DNA of 64,000 nt from Morella rubra. Taxonomy: Eukaryota > Streptophyta > Magnoliopsida > Fagales > Myricaceae. This document shows, piece by piece, positions 35,589-48,200 of this stretch; positions within the stretch are counted from its first letter, which is position 1; each line of letters begins with the position of its first letter. The notes under the pieces are model-generated. The model ran no database searches. It was not told where the DNA came from and was given only the letters and a program-made list of their open reading frames with translations. The position numbers and the translations under genes were made by a program. The stretch spans positions 12,432,483-12,496,482 of the forward strand of contig CM025855.1 of the NCBI GenBank assembly GCA_003952965.2, given 5' to 3'.

Positions 35589-36268
35589 TCATGGCCAATC
35601 TAAATGACGCAAACTATCATCACTGACATTCCAAGCTCCTTCAGCAATCTCATCAAACAGCTGGTCCCAAGTCCAGCTGGAGTAGCCCACGAAAAACCAA
35701 TAGTCAGCGATGGATCGGTTATCTGACTTGAGCACTTCAAATTCACGAATTGTGGCTATTTGATCAACAAAGTAAACACCTTGTAGGACTTCAGGATACT
35801 GGTATTCAGTAGCTCTTCGAGTTAAGGCTGCAAGAGGCTGTCCATGGTTTATAACTGGTCCCCCAAAGGACAGAGGAGCATCTTTTAGCATTTCCAACCC
35901 TTTTTCCAGATCCTGTAGAGAGTCCCATCTGATACGCTTGTTGATAATTAGACCTTGAAATCCAGTAATTTCGTCAGCTTTCACAATGAGAACTGTAGAT
36001 TTATCAAATGGTTGTATGCTGAGAAGTTTTTCAGTAGCAATTAGGACAGAACCAGCTACAACGAGAGGGGCAGTTCCATGCAAGTTGTTTGCATTGTGAG
36101 ATTTGATTTGCTTGTATTTGACGGATCTCTTTGGTGTCCTGTCTTTTAATAAGACTTCATGGAACTTGTCTTCTGCAAGTGGCCTCTTTTCATGAATTTC
36201 AGTTGGAAATGCATCCTCAAATAACTTCTGACTCTTGCCTCCTTTTTCAGCAACAGTCCATAGAATTC
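35589..36268 (-). CDS. Host gene exon 7: UPF0301 (YqgE/AlgH) domain
   Basis: The acceptor is ggttttggtag. It opens [11 protein letters not shown], then a Lys/Glu-rich linker (residues 880-935). The UPF0301 domain follows: [36 protein letters not shown] and [18 protein letters not shown], ending HLDWP before TGA. The GGPV and [12 protein letters not shown] boxes are family signatures. The bacterial family is structurally known but its role is unclear. Confidence 0.93.
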
Positions 36269-39200
36269 CTACCAAAACCAGCATACAATGCTTATAGAGG
36301 AGGTGGGAGAAGCCATAGGACCAGAATAAACAACCAGTATGCGTAAGGAATAGAGACTTTAAACGAAAAATAATTCTGTAGAAGGAAGAAAAGATGAAAC
36401 AGCAGAGTTTCAAAATGGATTTTCAGCAAGCTTTCCCTCCCATGTCTTGCAAAATTTAGAAACTTATCAGTTAGGAATCCGCTAATTCATATTGAAACTT
36501 TGGTCAAATACTGTGTCTGAGTGGTCATTTGAAGGTATATGACAAGTTTGTTGTATTACATGTAGATGCTTCCGATCTAGAGGATGAACAGTTGACTTTA
36601 GTTTAGTTCACAATTATTTTTTTGATGATTACAATAAATGGATTAAACAGTTAAATTAAAATCACAACTATCAAAGACTCAAGCTCTCAAGGATCATCAA
36701 GAGGAAAGGGGCACAAGTTTGAAAACCTTAAGAGTAAGAATTTGTACCTCCTATCACATGCTCTAGCAAAGGCTTGAACTGGTTCCCCAAAAGTTAAGCA
36801 AATTAAACACAATCTTCTCCAGCGTTAGTCTAGAGAGAGAGGCTCCTCCCTTTCTCTAGACTTTTCTAAACCCTCGCTTGAAAAGTTCCCTTCCCTTGCC
36901 CTTCCATGGGTGGCTGGGGGAGCTTTGTCTCCCCCTGCCCACCCGCACCTCCCTAACTGGTTGCCGGCCAGTTAGGGGGTGTAGCTACCAGTTTATTTCA
37001 TGTTTAGTTTGCCTTTCCCATTGGACTCCTCTCCCACCGATCTACCAACTTCCATTCGCCCCCCACCGATACTCGCCAAAGCGCCACCACACGCGCATGG
37101 ATCTCACACGCTGGTGATTGCTCCCATTCCTTTCGACTCTTGTCGCCGTTGCGCAGCCCCCTAGCCCCTGCTGTTGCCTCCCATCATCCTCCTACACCTG
37201 CTGCTGCCTCCTGCTGCTTCCCTCCACCTGTTGCCACTGCTGTCCACCTACAACCAGGCTGTTTTGCTCTCTCCATTGACTCTGTCAGCTTGTTATAGTT
37301 GGTTTTTGCATTTAACGTTGTTCAAGGGAGTCAGATCAACGCTACGTTCATCCCTCCTCCAATGGCAGCCGCCACCGCCTTGTGCGGTGTTTGTTACTAT
37401 TCATAGGCTTTCGAGCCCAATTTCCAAGGGTTTGCCTGCTTCGGCAAGCTTGCTCTATTTCTGTGGGTCTTCGTCCTCACCCCCTGAGGACCTTGTGTCC
37501 TCTCTTATGGGCTACAGCCCCTTAGGTTTGTTGTTGGCCCTTAGGGCAATTTCTACTGTAAGTTCTTAACTATAACTTTTATTGTTTTCAATAAAATGTG
37601 TCTTGATTTAAGAGAAAAAAAAAAAAAGCAAAGGCTTGAACTCGCACACACCATTTCAAATAGCTTTGCAAAAAAAATTTATTCTTGACATATGATTTAC
37701 ACAGACACTGATCCAAAACTATCCTTCAAAAAATTCCTAAGTTTTACATTCATATTTTGAGAGTTAGTTTCAAGGTCGGGTTTTCAACAATGTCAAGGAA
37801 ATGGATTTTTGGCTAAACCAGGCGGAGGTTTGAGGAACCAGACACACAAGTAGTGAGCATCATATTTAATGATCTCTGTCCATATCGAATAGAGGTTCAA
37901 AAGAATTAGACGAACTGGTATCAAAGCCAAATGGATAACCAGACAAAAGAAAGATCCAACTGAATAATCTGGTTGTGAAGGCTACTCACAAGCCCACTCT
38001 CTGGATGTACCGGACGATCTGGAATGCAGTACTGGACGATCCAGTTGTGAAGGCCAATCACAAGTCCCTTCTAGGGTTATACCGGACGATCCGGAATGTA
38101 GTACCAATTGGTCCAGTTGGGAAGAGATTGATCTAGTACACGTAGCGAACAATCTAGTACCTGACATAAATATTTTAAAAATTTGAGCAATGGCTATTTT
38201 TCTAAGGGGCCTTTAAAAGGAAACCTTTTGGAGTGTTTTTATGCTTACTAAACCTTTGAATATCCATCAAAAAGTCCTACAAAGCCTAGATTTGGAATTT
38301 TTCTTGACTTGCTCAAGCTTTCACACAAAACCTTCACATTCAAGCCTTGTTATTGTGTGAGCTACTGAGATAGTGGTTTGATTGTATTCATCCACTCTTG
38401 GAGACAGTTACTATATTGTATTCTTCATTTATTTCAGTGAGAAAGAGTGTGGATCACTCTTGGATACTTTGGTAAGGATTGTTCACCAAAGGAGGAAGCT
38501 AAGAGATATCCCTAGTTTGTTGTGAGACCTTCCCTTAGGATAAGGGAATTATAGTGAAAATCCTTATGGCTCAAGAAGGAGCTTGAGGAGTGGACATACA
38601 CGGATTGTCGAACCACCTAAAAATTACGTCTTTGCTTTTCTAAACTCTATCTTTTAACATGGCGCACTTGATTGTTTTATTCTTGGATACTTTGGTGAGG
38701 ATTGTTCACGAAAGGAGGAAGATAAGAGAGGGAATATCTCTAGTTTGTTGTAAGAGACCTTCCCCTAGGATAATGGAATTATAGTGAAAATCCTCATAGC
38801 TTAAGGAGGAGCTTGAGGAGTAGACATACACAGGTTGCTAAACCACCTAAAAATCATGTGTTTACTTTTTCTAAACTCTATCTCACTTGATTGTTTTCTT
38901 TCTATATCATATTATGTACTTTTCAAAAGCAAAGCTGATTTTGGGTGTTTTTATCTCTGCATTTTTTTTCAAACCCCCGCCCCCCCCCCCCCCCCCCCTT
39001 CTTCCCCCCCTCCCCTTCTCCCCCTTCTCTCCCTCCCTCCCGCCCTCCCTCTTGGGTTGCCTTCATCTTGGGATTTCACCAACATGTAGGCCAATCAGCA
39101 CTAGTTTAACATATGCGGATAACAATGAATTCTAATCCCACCAGGATGGAATTGGGGCAACAAGTATTCAAATCATCTCCTCATTGTGAAAAAAACACAC

Positions 39201-42200
39201 ATTTTGTACATCCATGCTGCATGTTGCAAGGTGTGAACATCCAGTATGGGTATAGTCTTCTCTATACACATGGCTCTGGTATATTATTTCCATGGAGCAA
39301 AAAAAACTAACTAACAACAGCATGGTTTTAAGAAAGTGAAAAAATTGAGAAAACAGAATGACAGATTTACGTGGGAAGATGCAGAGATAGCTTTTGATTA
39401 TACAGTTAACGTGAGTTCGGAGAAGATCGGAAAAGAATATTACACTATGTTGGAGTAGTGTGTTTTGAAAATATTTCTCGTATTGATTAAGAAAAAATTT
39501 TGAGATGTGTTTTTGGAGTATTTGTGAGAGTGGCAAGGCTCATTCAAAAGATGTTTAGAAAGAAAAAGTTTTTTAAAATTTATTCTCTTGGTGAATGTGA
39601 AAGTATTTAAGCATGTTTGGAAGGAATATTTTTGTGAGCGGAGTTGTTTGTGGAATTTTGTACAAGTTGTTTGGGTTTTGTGTTGCTTTTGCAGAAATTG
39701 AAGCAAATGGTTAGATTGAAAATTTTATGGAAGATTGAGAATGTTCTTAATGTGAAAAATCATGTCTAAATGAAAAACTGTTTTGAAATGAAAATATATT
39801 TTCAAAACTGTTAACCAAACATAGCCTAAGGTCCTGGATAATTGCTATGAACTTTCTTATGATAGGATAAAAGCAACCTTTGCAATATATGTGAAAAAAA
39901 AAAAACCAACCAATCAACAAAAGCATGACACAAGGGAAGATTAAGGTGTCATGTTTGAGGCGTCTAAGAAACTACCCAGGGGACGGCTAGTGAAATTCTA
40001 CAAAAAAAAACCAGAACTTGCAAACCTATATGCAATACCAGGGAAGGAACAGAAACATGAGAAACACTGCCAAAGCAGGCAACGTCTAAGTCACCAAAGT
40101 TAATCAGTTTCCTTCATACAAAATGTACATCTCAATAGCTTGTTGTAAAACCATATGCCATCAAGAAACATTACCCTTACTTCTGATAAGATGATGAGAA
40201 TTGCTTCCATGATCAGATATGAACTTGATAATATCAGCTACTGCCATATCACCATGATATGGGACAGCATTCTTCCTTTCTGCTGGAAATAACATCAGAG
40301 CAGGATAAACTTCCCTCTGCACAATCACAGGACATAGAAGGACACAAACAAAATGATATGTTAATCTTCAATGGAAGAATGACCCTGATTGCTGACCTGT
40401 CAACATTTAGCCAGGACAGCATTTACTGGGAAAGCAGGTCAAGAACTCCTAAACATATCATTTTACAGATGTAGAAAAAAGTTACACCGCAGAAAAAACA
40501 AGAGCCCAGGACTAGTTGATGTAAATTACTAAACAAAGTAATTGAGTAAGGACATGTAATTCTAAAGAAAATTTTGTTAATGTAACTGCTAAGTCAAATA
40601 TGAAAGGCTCTAGCTTAAACAGTATTACTTTGTCTACTTCAGAAGCTATAGTAACATCCATTAAATTCCTAATACTCCATCAATATTGGTGGGAACCTCA
40701 AAACTTACATCAACACTTCCAATAGATTTAAGCAATGCTTTGGACCATATGGAATCAATCAATTGCTTAAACCAGAGGACTGGTGAACAGGACTGATCAT
40801 TGGACTGGCTTCATTTAGATGAATGCAACAGAAAATATTGAAAAAAACACAAAGTTGGGAAGTGGGAGGGGCTCATTGACAAAGGGTTCCAACCAGAGGA
40901 CTGGTGAGGAACTGGACTGATTTTTTACCTGACTGGTTCATTTTCAGGAGCGCGACAAAGAAATAAGAGAGTTGGGAAGTGGGAGAGAACAATAGTCGTA
41001 TGACTAGTTGTTCAAAGTCTTTACCACTAAGATGGCTAAGTTCCTAATCTGGGTTTCACCTTCAATTATATCGATTCAAAATATTAACCTTTTAACATAT
41101 TACATCTTGGAACCTGGAGATTCTTTTTCCTTTTGTTACCAATTAAATATAAATCCAATGAGTATCCGCAAAATCAACCTTTTACACCATTCTCATGAGG
41201 ACAGAACAGCAATGTTAGAAGGAACTCCACTGGCTCACATTCTCACTTTCTAGCTTGTTGAAAAGTGCGATTTTTGAAACAGGGGGTTTGAAAACATGAA
41301 AACCTGGGTATTAAGGTTTACATATGTTTCAGATTGTAATATTTTATGAGATTCTCACTGGTATATAGCTAAGTGTACTAGAGTTCCTTCCCATTTAAGA
41401 AGACAGTTATTACTTGCAAACACACCCTGCCCCCTCCAGGGGACAAGTGGACAAACAACCTATAAAGCAGAAATGAAAAGATCATAATTAGGTTCCATGA
41501 CCTCTTGAGCTATTTGTAAGAAGAGAGTTTGTAAGAAGAGAGATAAGAACATATATAGTTTATACACTAAGAGATGCATCTCAAGTTAGCGAGATCCACA
41601 GCTCAGCAAAATATGCACCCCTCAAGCATTCTGAAAAGGAAACTCAAATTCAGATATTGCTAGAATATGGCCCCTTTCACAGCCTGAGGAAATATATCTG
41701 AAATCAGGGGAGAAAGAACTTTTAGCACACACTTGCACCTTCAGAAGCACAACATAGTTTCACATAATATCAATGTGAAGAACTCAGTCACATAAACCAA
41801 AATGATATGCACGTAACCAATGATTCCATAGCAAAAATAGATGTGAAAATAAAAGAAGAAAAGACAAGAAATATCGAAAACAGAAGTCCCTTAGCCAAAG
41901 GAGACTGAATGTTTTTCCCAATTCAATGAATTTCCATTCATACAAAATGCAGTTAAGTGTCAAATGCTGAAGAAAATCATCACCTTAAAACCATAAATTG
42001 TGGAAAATACTGAAGCTACAAGAAAATACAGAAATTAGATGGAGATCCCAGACCTGATCCATTGATTGGAATAACAAACTGCAATCATTCAATGTGCAAT
42101 CCATTAAATAGATCAAGGGAAGCTTCGTCAAAGCATCGTTCAAATTGTCTGCCACATGAATAGCCATTTGTCAAAAGATAAGATTCACAAGACATAAAGC

Positions 42201-45200
42201 TGGCACATTCTTTCCATCATTACAGTCTTAAGGAGAAATGCTAAGAATCCACAAGCATAGACATCATATATAAACTAAGAGTAAGCAGCATTTCACAAGT
42301 CACGACAAATGGGGGTAAGTAATTTCCTTGGTCTAACAGATAAAGAAATCAAGCTTGGTCTGACAACAAATAAAGTCATCAAGGGTAAGTGAAATCAGAC
42401 AACCACTTTTTGTACAACTACAAATTGTCCTTGAATGTGAAAGACGACGACAGAATAATTGCTCCCAAAAAATGAAAAAAAAAAAAAAAAATTTCTTTTA
42501 TGCAGAACACCCACTCCCAAGATGTATACATGAAGCCTGACATGGAAAATCACTCTGATGACAAAGCAAAGATTTGAAGGACTCGGAGAGTCCACAATGC
42601 ACATCTCAGGCCTTGACCACAGAACTTCTTAGACAGATATCAAACTCAACACATATTTAGCATTGATTGTCAAGAGCAGGGCTACATTCATCGAAATAAA
42701 CAGAAGCATTTATTTTTTAGGAGAAAACTAGTTGATCTTACAATCAAAACACCCATAAGAGAAAAACACAAACTCCCAATGTAAGCAGAAGATCTGTTCA
42801 GTGCTTTCAAATCTTGGAATAACCACCTACTAGAATGAGGAACAGACACTTTTTATACCAAAAGCTTGGAAAGCATACATTCATCTGAACTTATTCATGC
42901 TTACACAAGTGGATGTTGGTAACCATAACAAGATCGGGTCATTGTTTACTTAAAATTACAGCAGGAAATAACCCGTATTGCCCTTGAAATGTCAATTAGC
43001 ATGAAGATGGGATGGAATCATAGAAGTTATTTGCTAGCTTAGGAGATAAAAAATTCCACACTGAACGCTGACCTTCCTCCCGTAGTTCTCCTAGATACCT
43101 TAAAAAGAGCATCTGTTGGTAGCAAAATATGGCAGATGTATAAATGCAGGACATGTTAAAAGCGAAGCAGAGTCAAAAAAGATCGGAATGTGAACAGAAA
43201 TAAGGAAATCAGAAGACCGGCATCCCCTCATGAAAGCAGATTCCACGCATATCAGCTCTAGGTACGAAATGACACATAGAATATCACCCAAGAAGCACAT
43301 ATCAGTTGGTGATGAGAGGGCTAACAAATAAGTAGATACCGAATTAATGAAGAAACGAAAGTTATCAGAATAACTTCAAACCAGATTAATGTACAGACAA
43401 GCTAACAAAGAAGTCTATATCAGAAAATTTCTCTCCCTAGTGCACTTACACAGAATACCTTGACCTTTATATGGATGAGCATGAAAGAATGAGGAGTACT
43501 AAAATAACTTTCTTTCGTATGTTATGGTCTCTAACATATTTGAAGGCGGACCCTTTAGAGTGGTTGAGCTGACTGACCTCAGGGGGAAACCTACTAAAAG
43601 AAGCAAAAGCTTAGAAAGTGTTAAAGACAATCAGATTTGCATAGTTATGGAAAGGATTTGGGAGGTTTATTGTGATTGATATTTTCCTTATTTTCTTCAC
43701 CATGTATTGCCCTATTATATTGAATGTGTGAGGGAGAAAGATTAACAACTTTCTTCTCTCTTTTTGGAATCCTAGTTTCTATAACATAGTATCAGAGCAC
43801 TAGGATTTTACATATTTCTTGCCGCAGCTTCTTCCTCTATAATCTCTAGTTCTTCTTCTTTTTCTTCTTTTCTACTGCATCTTATTCCTTTTTTTCTTTC
43901 TTCTCTCTTCGCGATTTTCAGTTTCACTGATGTGAGAGGCAACCCATTCCTCATGACGTTGGAATATGATTGCCCGCCCTTGTGCGTGGTGTGTGGGTGT
44001 TTGGTAGTTGGCAGAACCGAGTCAGGCTGCCACTGTAGATGATAGGCCCTTTGCGATAGCAATTTTGAGGTTTGTTGAGTATTGGTCTGTGACGTTGTGC
44101 TCTGTGATGCTTCGTGGGTAGTTTTGGTGGTGTTCAGCGCGGCTTGACGTGCTTATGGTGTTTGATTTTGTCTATGATGATTCCAGCGTCCAGTGGTAGT
44201 TCCAGCAAGTTCTATGGTGGTCGTTGTTTGTCAGAAGTATTGTCTGTGGTGGTCGCTAGTCGTTAGAATATTCTCCGATGTTGTCTGTGGTGGTTGCCGG
44301 TTGTCGGAAGTCTCTCCAGCATTGTCTATGGCGGTCCGAGCATCGTTTGCGGTCTGTGTGGTTTTGTTCCTCATGAGTGAAGAAGACGTAACCCGAGTGG
44401 GCTCGGGTTGCCTAAGCTTTGGACTAGGGCTTGTGTAGGGCCAGTTTTGCGTTGTTTCGTTACTGTTTAGGGTTTCCTATTTGGGTCAGGTTGACCCGCC
44501 CTAATATTCTGTTGTGATTCGGCCTGTGTGGTTTCACCCAAGCCCGACCCGGATTCATACCGGATCTCAACTCTTTTCGGCCAAAGACCAAGATTGTTAT
44601 AGGGCATGAAGTTGGTGGTCTCTACTACTTGAATATGGCACCTGCTCCTCCTCCCGCACTCTTCAGTCTTCTCTTTCCCCTCTCCAATGGCATTACCGTC
44701 TGGGTCATCCTTCTCTTCCCGTTTTGAAACGTCAAGTTGAGTGTCTTAGTCATGTGTCCTTTTACCTTGTGAGGTGTGTCAACTTAGTAAGCATTGTCAT
44801 TCGTCGTTCCCGTCTAGTCCTAGGGATCGTGTTTCGAGTCCTTTTGAGCTGGTTCATTCTGATGTATGGGGTCCATTTCATATACCTTCTAATAAATATC
44901 GGTATTTTGTGACGTTGATGATCATTCCGGTATGACTTGGCTCTTTCTATGCAATCGCAATCTGAAAATTTTTTCTGTGTTTAAACTTTTTGCCAAGAGG
45001 TCAAAACTCAATTTAGTTGTCCTATTCGCATTCTCCGGTCTAATAATGCTAAAGAATATTTGTCTCTTCCTTTTTCCCACTATTTCTCAAAAAAGGGATT
45101 ATCCATCAGACCTCTTGTGCTCACACCCCTCAACAAAATGGGGTTGCTGAGCGTAAGAATCGTCACTTGTTAGATGTTACTCGGGCTCTCATGCTCCAGA

Positions 45201-48200
45201 CACATGTTCCTAAACGGTTTTGGGTGATGCTGTTCTCACAGCCTGTCATCTCATTAATCGGATGCCCTCTAATCTTTGGCTGGTGCCTCTCCTTACTCCA
45301 TCCTTTTTCCCGACTCTCTGTTTTTCTGGTCCCTCCTAGGATTTTTGGGTGTGTCTATTACGTGCATAACTTGGGTCCAGGGTTTGACAAACTTGATCCC
45401 TGGGCTACTCGTTGTGTTTCTCATTTACTCTCATACTCAGAAAGGTTATCGGTGTTACAGTCCTGTCTTCAGCGCTACTTTGTTAGTGCTGATGTCACGT
45501 TTGACGAGTCTACCTCATATTTCTCTCTTTGTCCCTCTTTTCCTGCCTCCTCATTTCCCGTTCTTGTCCCTCGACACCTCTTCCTTCTCCGCTTCCTATT
45601 CCGCTTCCGCATCCCTCACCTCCTCCGGATAAACCTTCTCCAGTTCCGTTACAGGTGTATTCTCGTCGTCCTCGACCACCACCTCCTGCGCTCCAGCTAT
45701 CTCCCTCTACTCTTCAGATCCTGCGTCCCTGTTGCTACATCCTCTTTGCCTATTGCCCTTCGAAAAGGTACTTGTACTTGTGTCACCAAACATCCCATTA
45801 GTCAGTTTGTTTCCACTCACTCTCTTCTCCTTTTTTCTCTGTTTTACTTCACAGCTTTCCCAAATTTCTATTCCTAAGACAGTGCAGGATACCTTATCTA
45901 ATTCGGGTTGGAGGATAGCCATGGAAGTCAAATGACGGCTTTACACCAGAATAGGACTTGGGACCTTGTTCCCCTCCCTTATGGTAAGTATGTTGTTGGT
46001 TGTAAGTGGGTGTATACTGTCAAATTTAATCCTGATGGCTCTGTTGAGCGCTTGAAAGCCCGATTGGTGGCTAAAGGGTATACTCAGACCTATGGTATTG
46101 ATTATGAGGAGACTTTTTCTCCGGTTGCCAAGATCTCTTCTATTCGGATTGTTCTTTCTCTGGCTGCTAACCTTGACTGGCCTTTGTTTCAGTTGATGTT
46201 AAGAAAGCCTTCTTACATGGCAACTTGCTTTGAGGAGGTCTATATGGAGCAACCTCCTGGGTTTGTTGCTCCGGGGGAGTATCAAAACACTGTGTGCAAG
46301 TTGAAGAAGGCCTTGTATGGCCTCAAGCAGTCACCGAGAGCATGGTTTGGCAAGTTCTCTGACGCTATGGCTAACTTCGGCCTTAAGCGCTGCCAAACTA
46401 TCATTCTGTTTTTTACTTACATACTGTTGTTGGATGCATTGTTCTTGTGGTATATGTTGATGATATTGTGATTACAGGGAGTAATTCTCATGGTATTGAT
46501 AAGTTGAAACAGTTCTTACAGCAGAAGTTTCATACCAAAGATTTGGGCAAACTACGGTATTTTCTTGGCATTGAGGTCGCTAGATCCAAGAAACGGCATT
46601 GCTTTGTCTTAAAGGAAATTGGCTTATTAGGTGGTCGACCGGTTGATGTGCCCATGGATCCTAATATTAAACTTTTGAAGGATGATGGTGTTGTATTTGA
46701 TGAACCTGGCAGGTATCGACGATTGGTGGGTAAGCTCAATTATTTGACCATAACAAGACCATATATTTCATATGTTGTGAGTGTGGTTAGTCAGTTTCTA
46801 GAAGCTCCTAGAGTGCCTCATTGGGATGCTGTGATGCGCATTATCCGTTATCTGAAACGGGCTCCTGGACTTGGATTATTGTATAGACCAAACGGACATC
46901 TTATAGTGGAGGGCTTTACTGATGCTGATTGGGCAGGTTCTCATTCAGATAGAGGTCTACTATTGTATATTGTACTTTTCTAAGAGGTAATTTGGGGACA
47001 TGGAAAAGCAAGAAGCAACAGTAGTTGCGAGATCAGTGCAGAAGTAGAATACAGGGCATGACTCACACCTCCAGTGAGATAACTTGGATGAAACAGTTTC
47101 TTCAAGAGATTGGTTTTCCACCTTCAACTCCAATTCCATTGCATTGTGAACAATCAAGCCACCTGCATATTGCATCTAATCCTTTTCCATGAGAGGACCA
47201 AGCACATTGAAGTTGATTGCCATTTTGTTCGTGACAAAATAATGGCTGGAGATATATCCACCCAATATGTGAATTTGGAGATCAATGGCAGATATATTCA
47301 CTAAGTCTCTTTGTCGTACTCGGTTAGAGTATATTGGTTCCAAGTTGGGCTTATATGACATATATGCTCCAACTTGAGGGGGAGTGTTAAGAAATTAGGG
47401 TTTAGTAGTTATGGAAAGGATTTGGGAGGTTTATTGTGTTGGTATTTTTCCTTATTTACTTCACTGTGTATTGTATATATATTGGAATGTGTGAGGGAGA
47501 AAGGTTAACAACTTTCTTCTCTCTTTGTGGAATCCTAGTTTCTATAATAGAAAGTAACAGCTTGAAAATGGCAAATACTAAGTCTTGAAGGGTAAAAAAG
47601 ACTTGAGAAATAAAAGCAGATATAACAAGGTTTAGGAAAGTGAGGAAAAAACATTTGTCTTTTCTAGTCTATAGAAACAGAGAGAACCAGAGATTCTATG
47701 ATTTCTCTGTTAATTAAAAAACCCAATCTAAAATAGATGGACATTCCCATTCTTATGGGCATATGGTTCCTCTATGCTTAGGACACCTAAAACCTAAATA
47801 TCAAATTACGAAAAAATAAAAAGAGCGAAACAAGCATTAACAAGATAACTGAAGTTGTTATACACGAATCAAAGAAATTCATTTTTGCTTATGGTGAATT
47901 CACTTTACTATGAATTCGAAAGCATGTTTTATTAGCAAATATACTAAATACCCCCTGCTGGATTGAATCCTCAACATTAACCAGCACCCTTCATTAAGGG
48001 GGGAGAACAGATGCCACTCAGGCCAGTTTTGCCCCATTTCTTTCTTGGAGTCAAAGTCCCTAAAGATATTTTAGTAACTTGGTGAACCAAAATTCTTAAG
48101 AGGGAACAAAACAAGAGACCTTGTTTGATAATGATGTGCAGCTAAATATCCCACATGAAGCAATAAAAGATGCCTTTACTTTTTGAAAGCAGGATAACAA

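Larger units (their letters stand above)
43619..47549 (+). mobile_element. Short-LTR copia element D in host intron 4, broken
   Basis: Two short LTRs (43619-43786 and 47385-47549), an exact gaaag target duplication, a primer site (tagtatcagagc, 43787-43798) and a polypurine tract (47373-47384) define the whole element, 3931 bp. Domains run integrase, reverse transcriptase, RNase H; gag and protease are mostly absent. By eye the LTRs differ at about 13 percent, so it is older than the Tnt1-like copy. It is antisense to the host gene. The coding part is broken in several places. Confidence 0.92.

Noticed and set aside
35589-36268. UPF0301/AlgH domain as bacterial contamination or recent transfer
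   Set aside because: It is joined through GT-AG introns in correct phase to plant-type exons, and the same domain fusion is known to me from Arabidopsis.
39450-39830. Possible MITE with gttttgaaaatat motifs at both sides
   Set aside because: The inverted ends match over only about 13 bases and no target duplication could be found, so I did not call an element.
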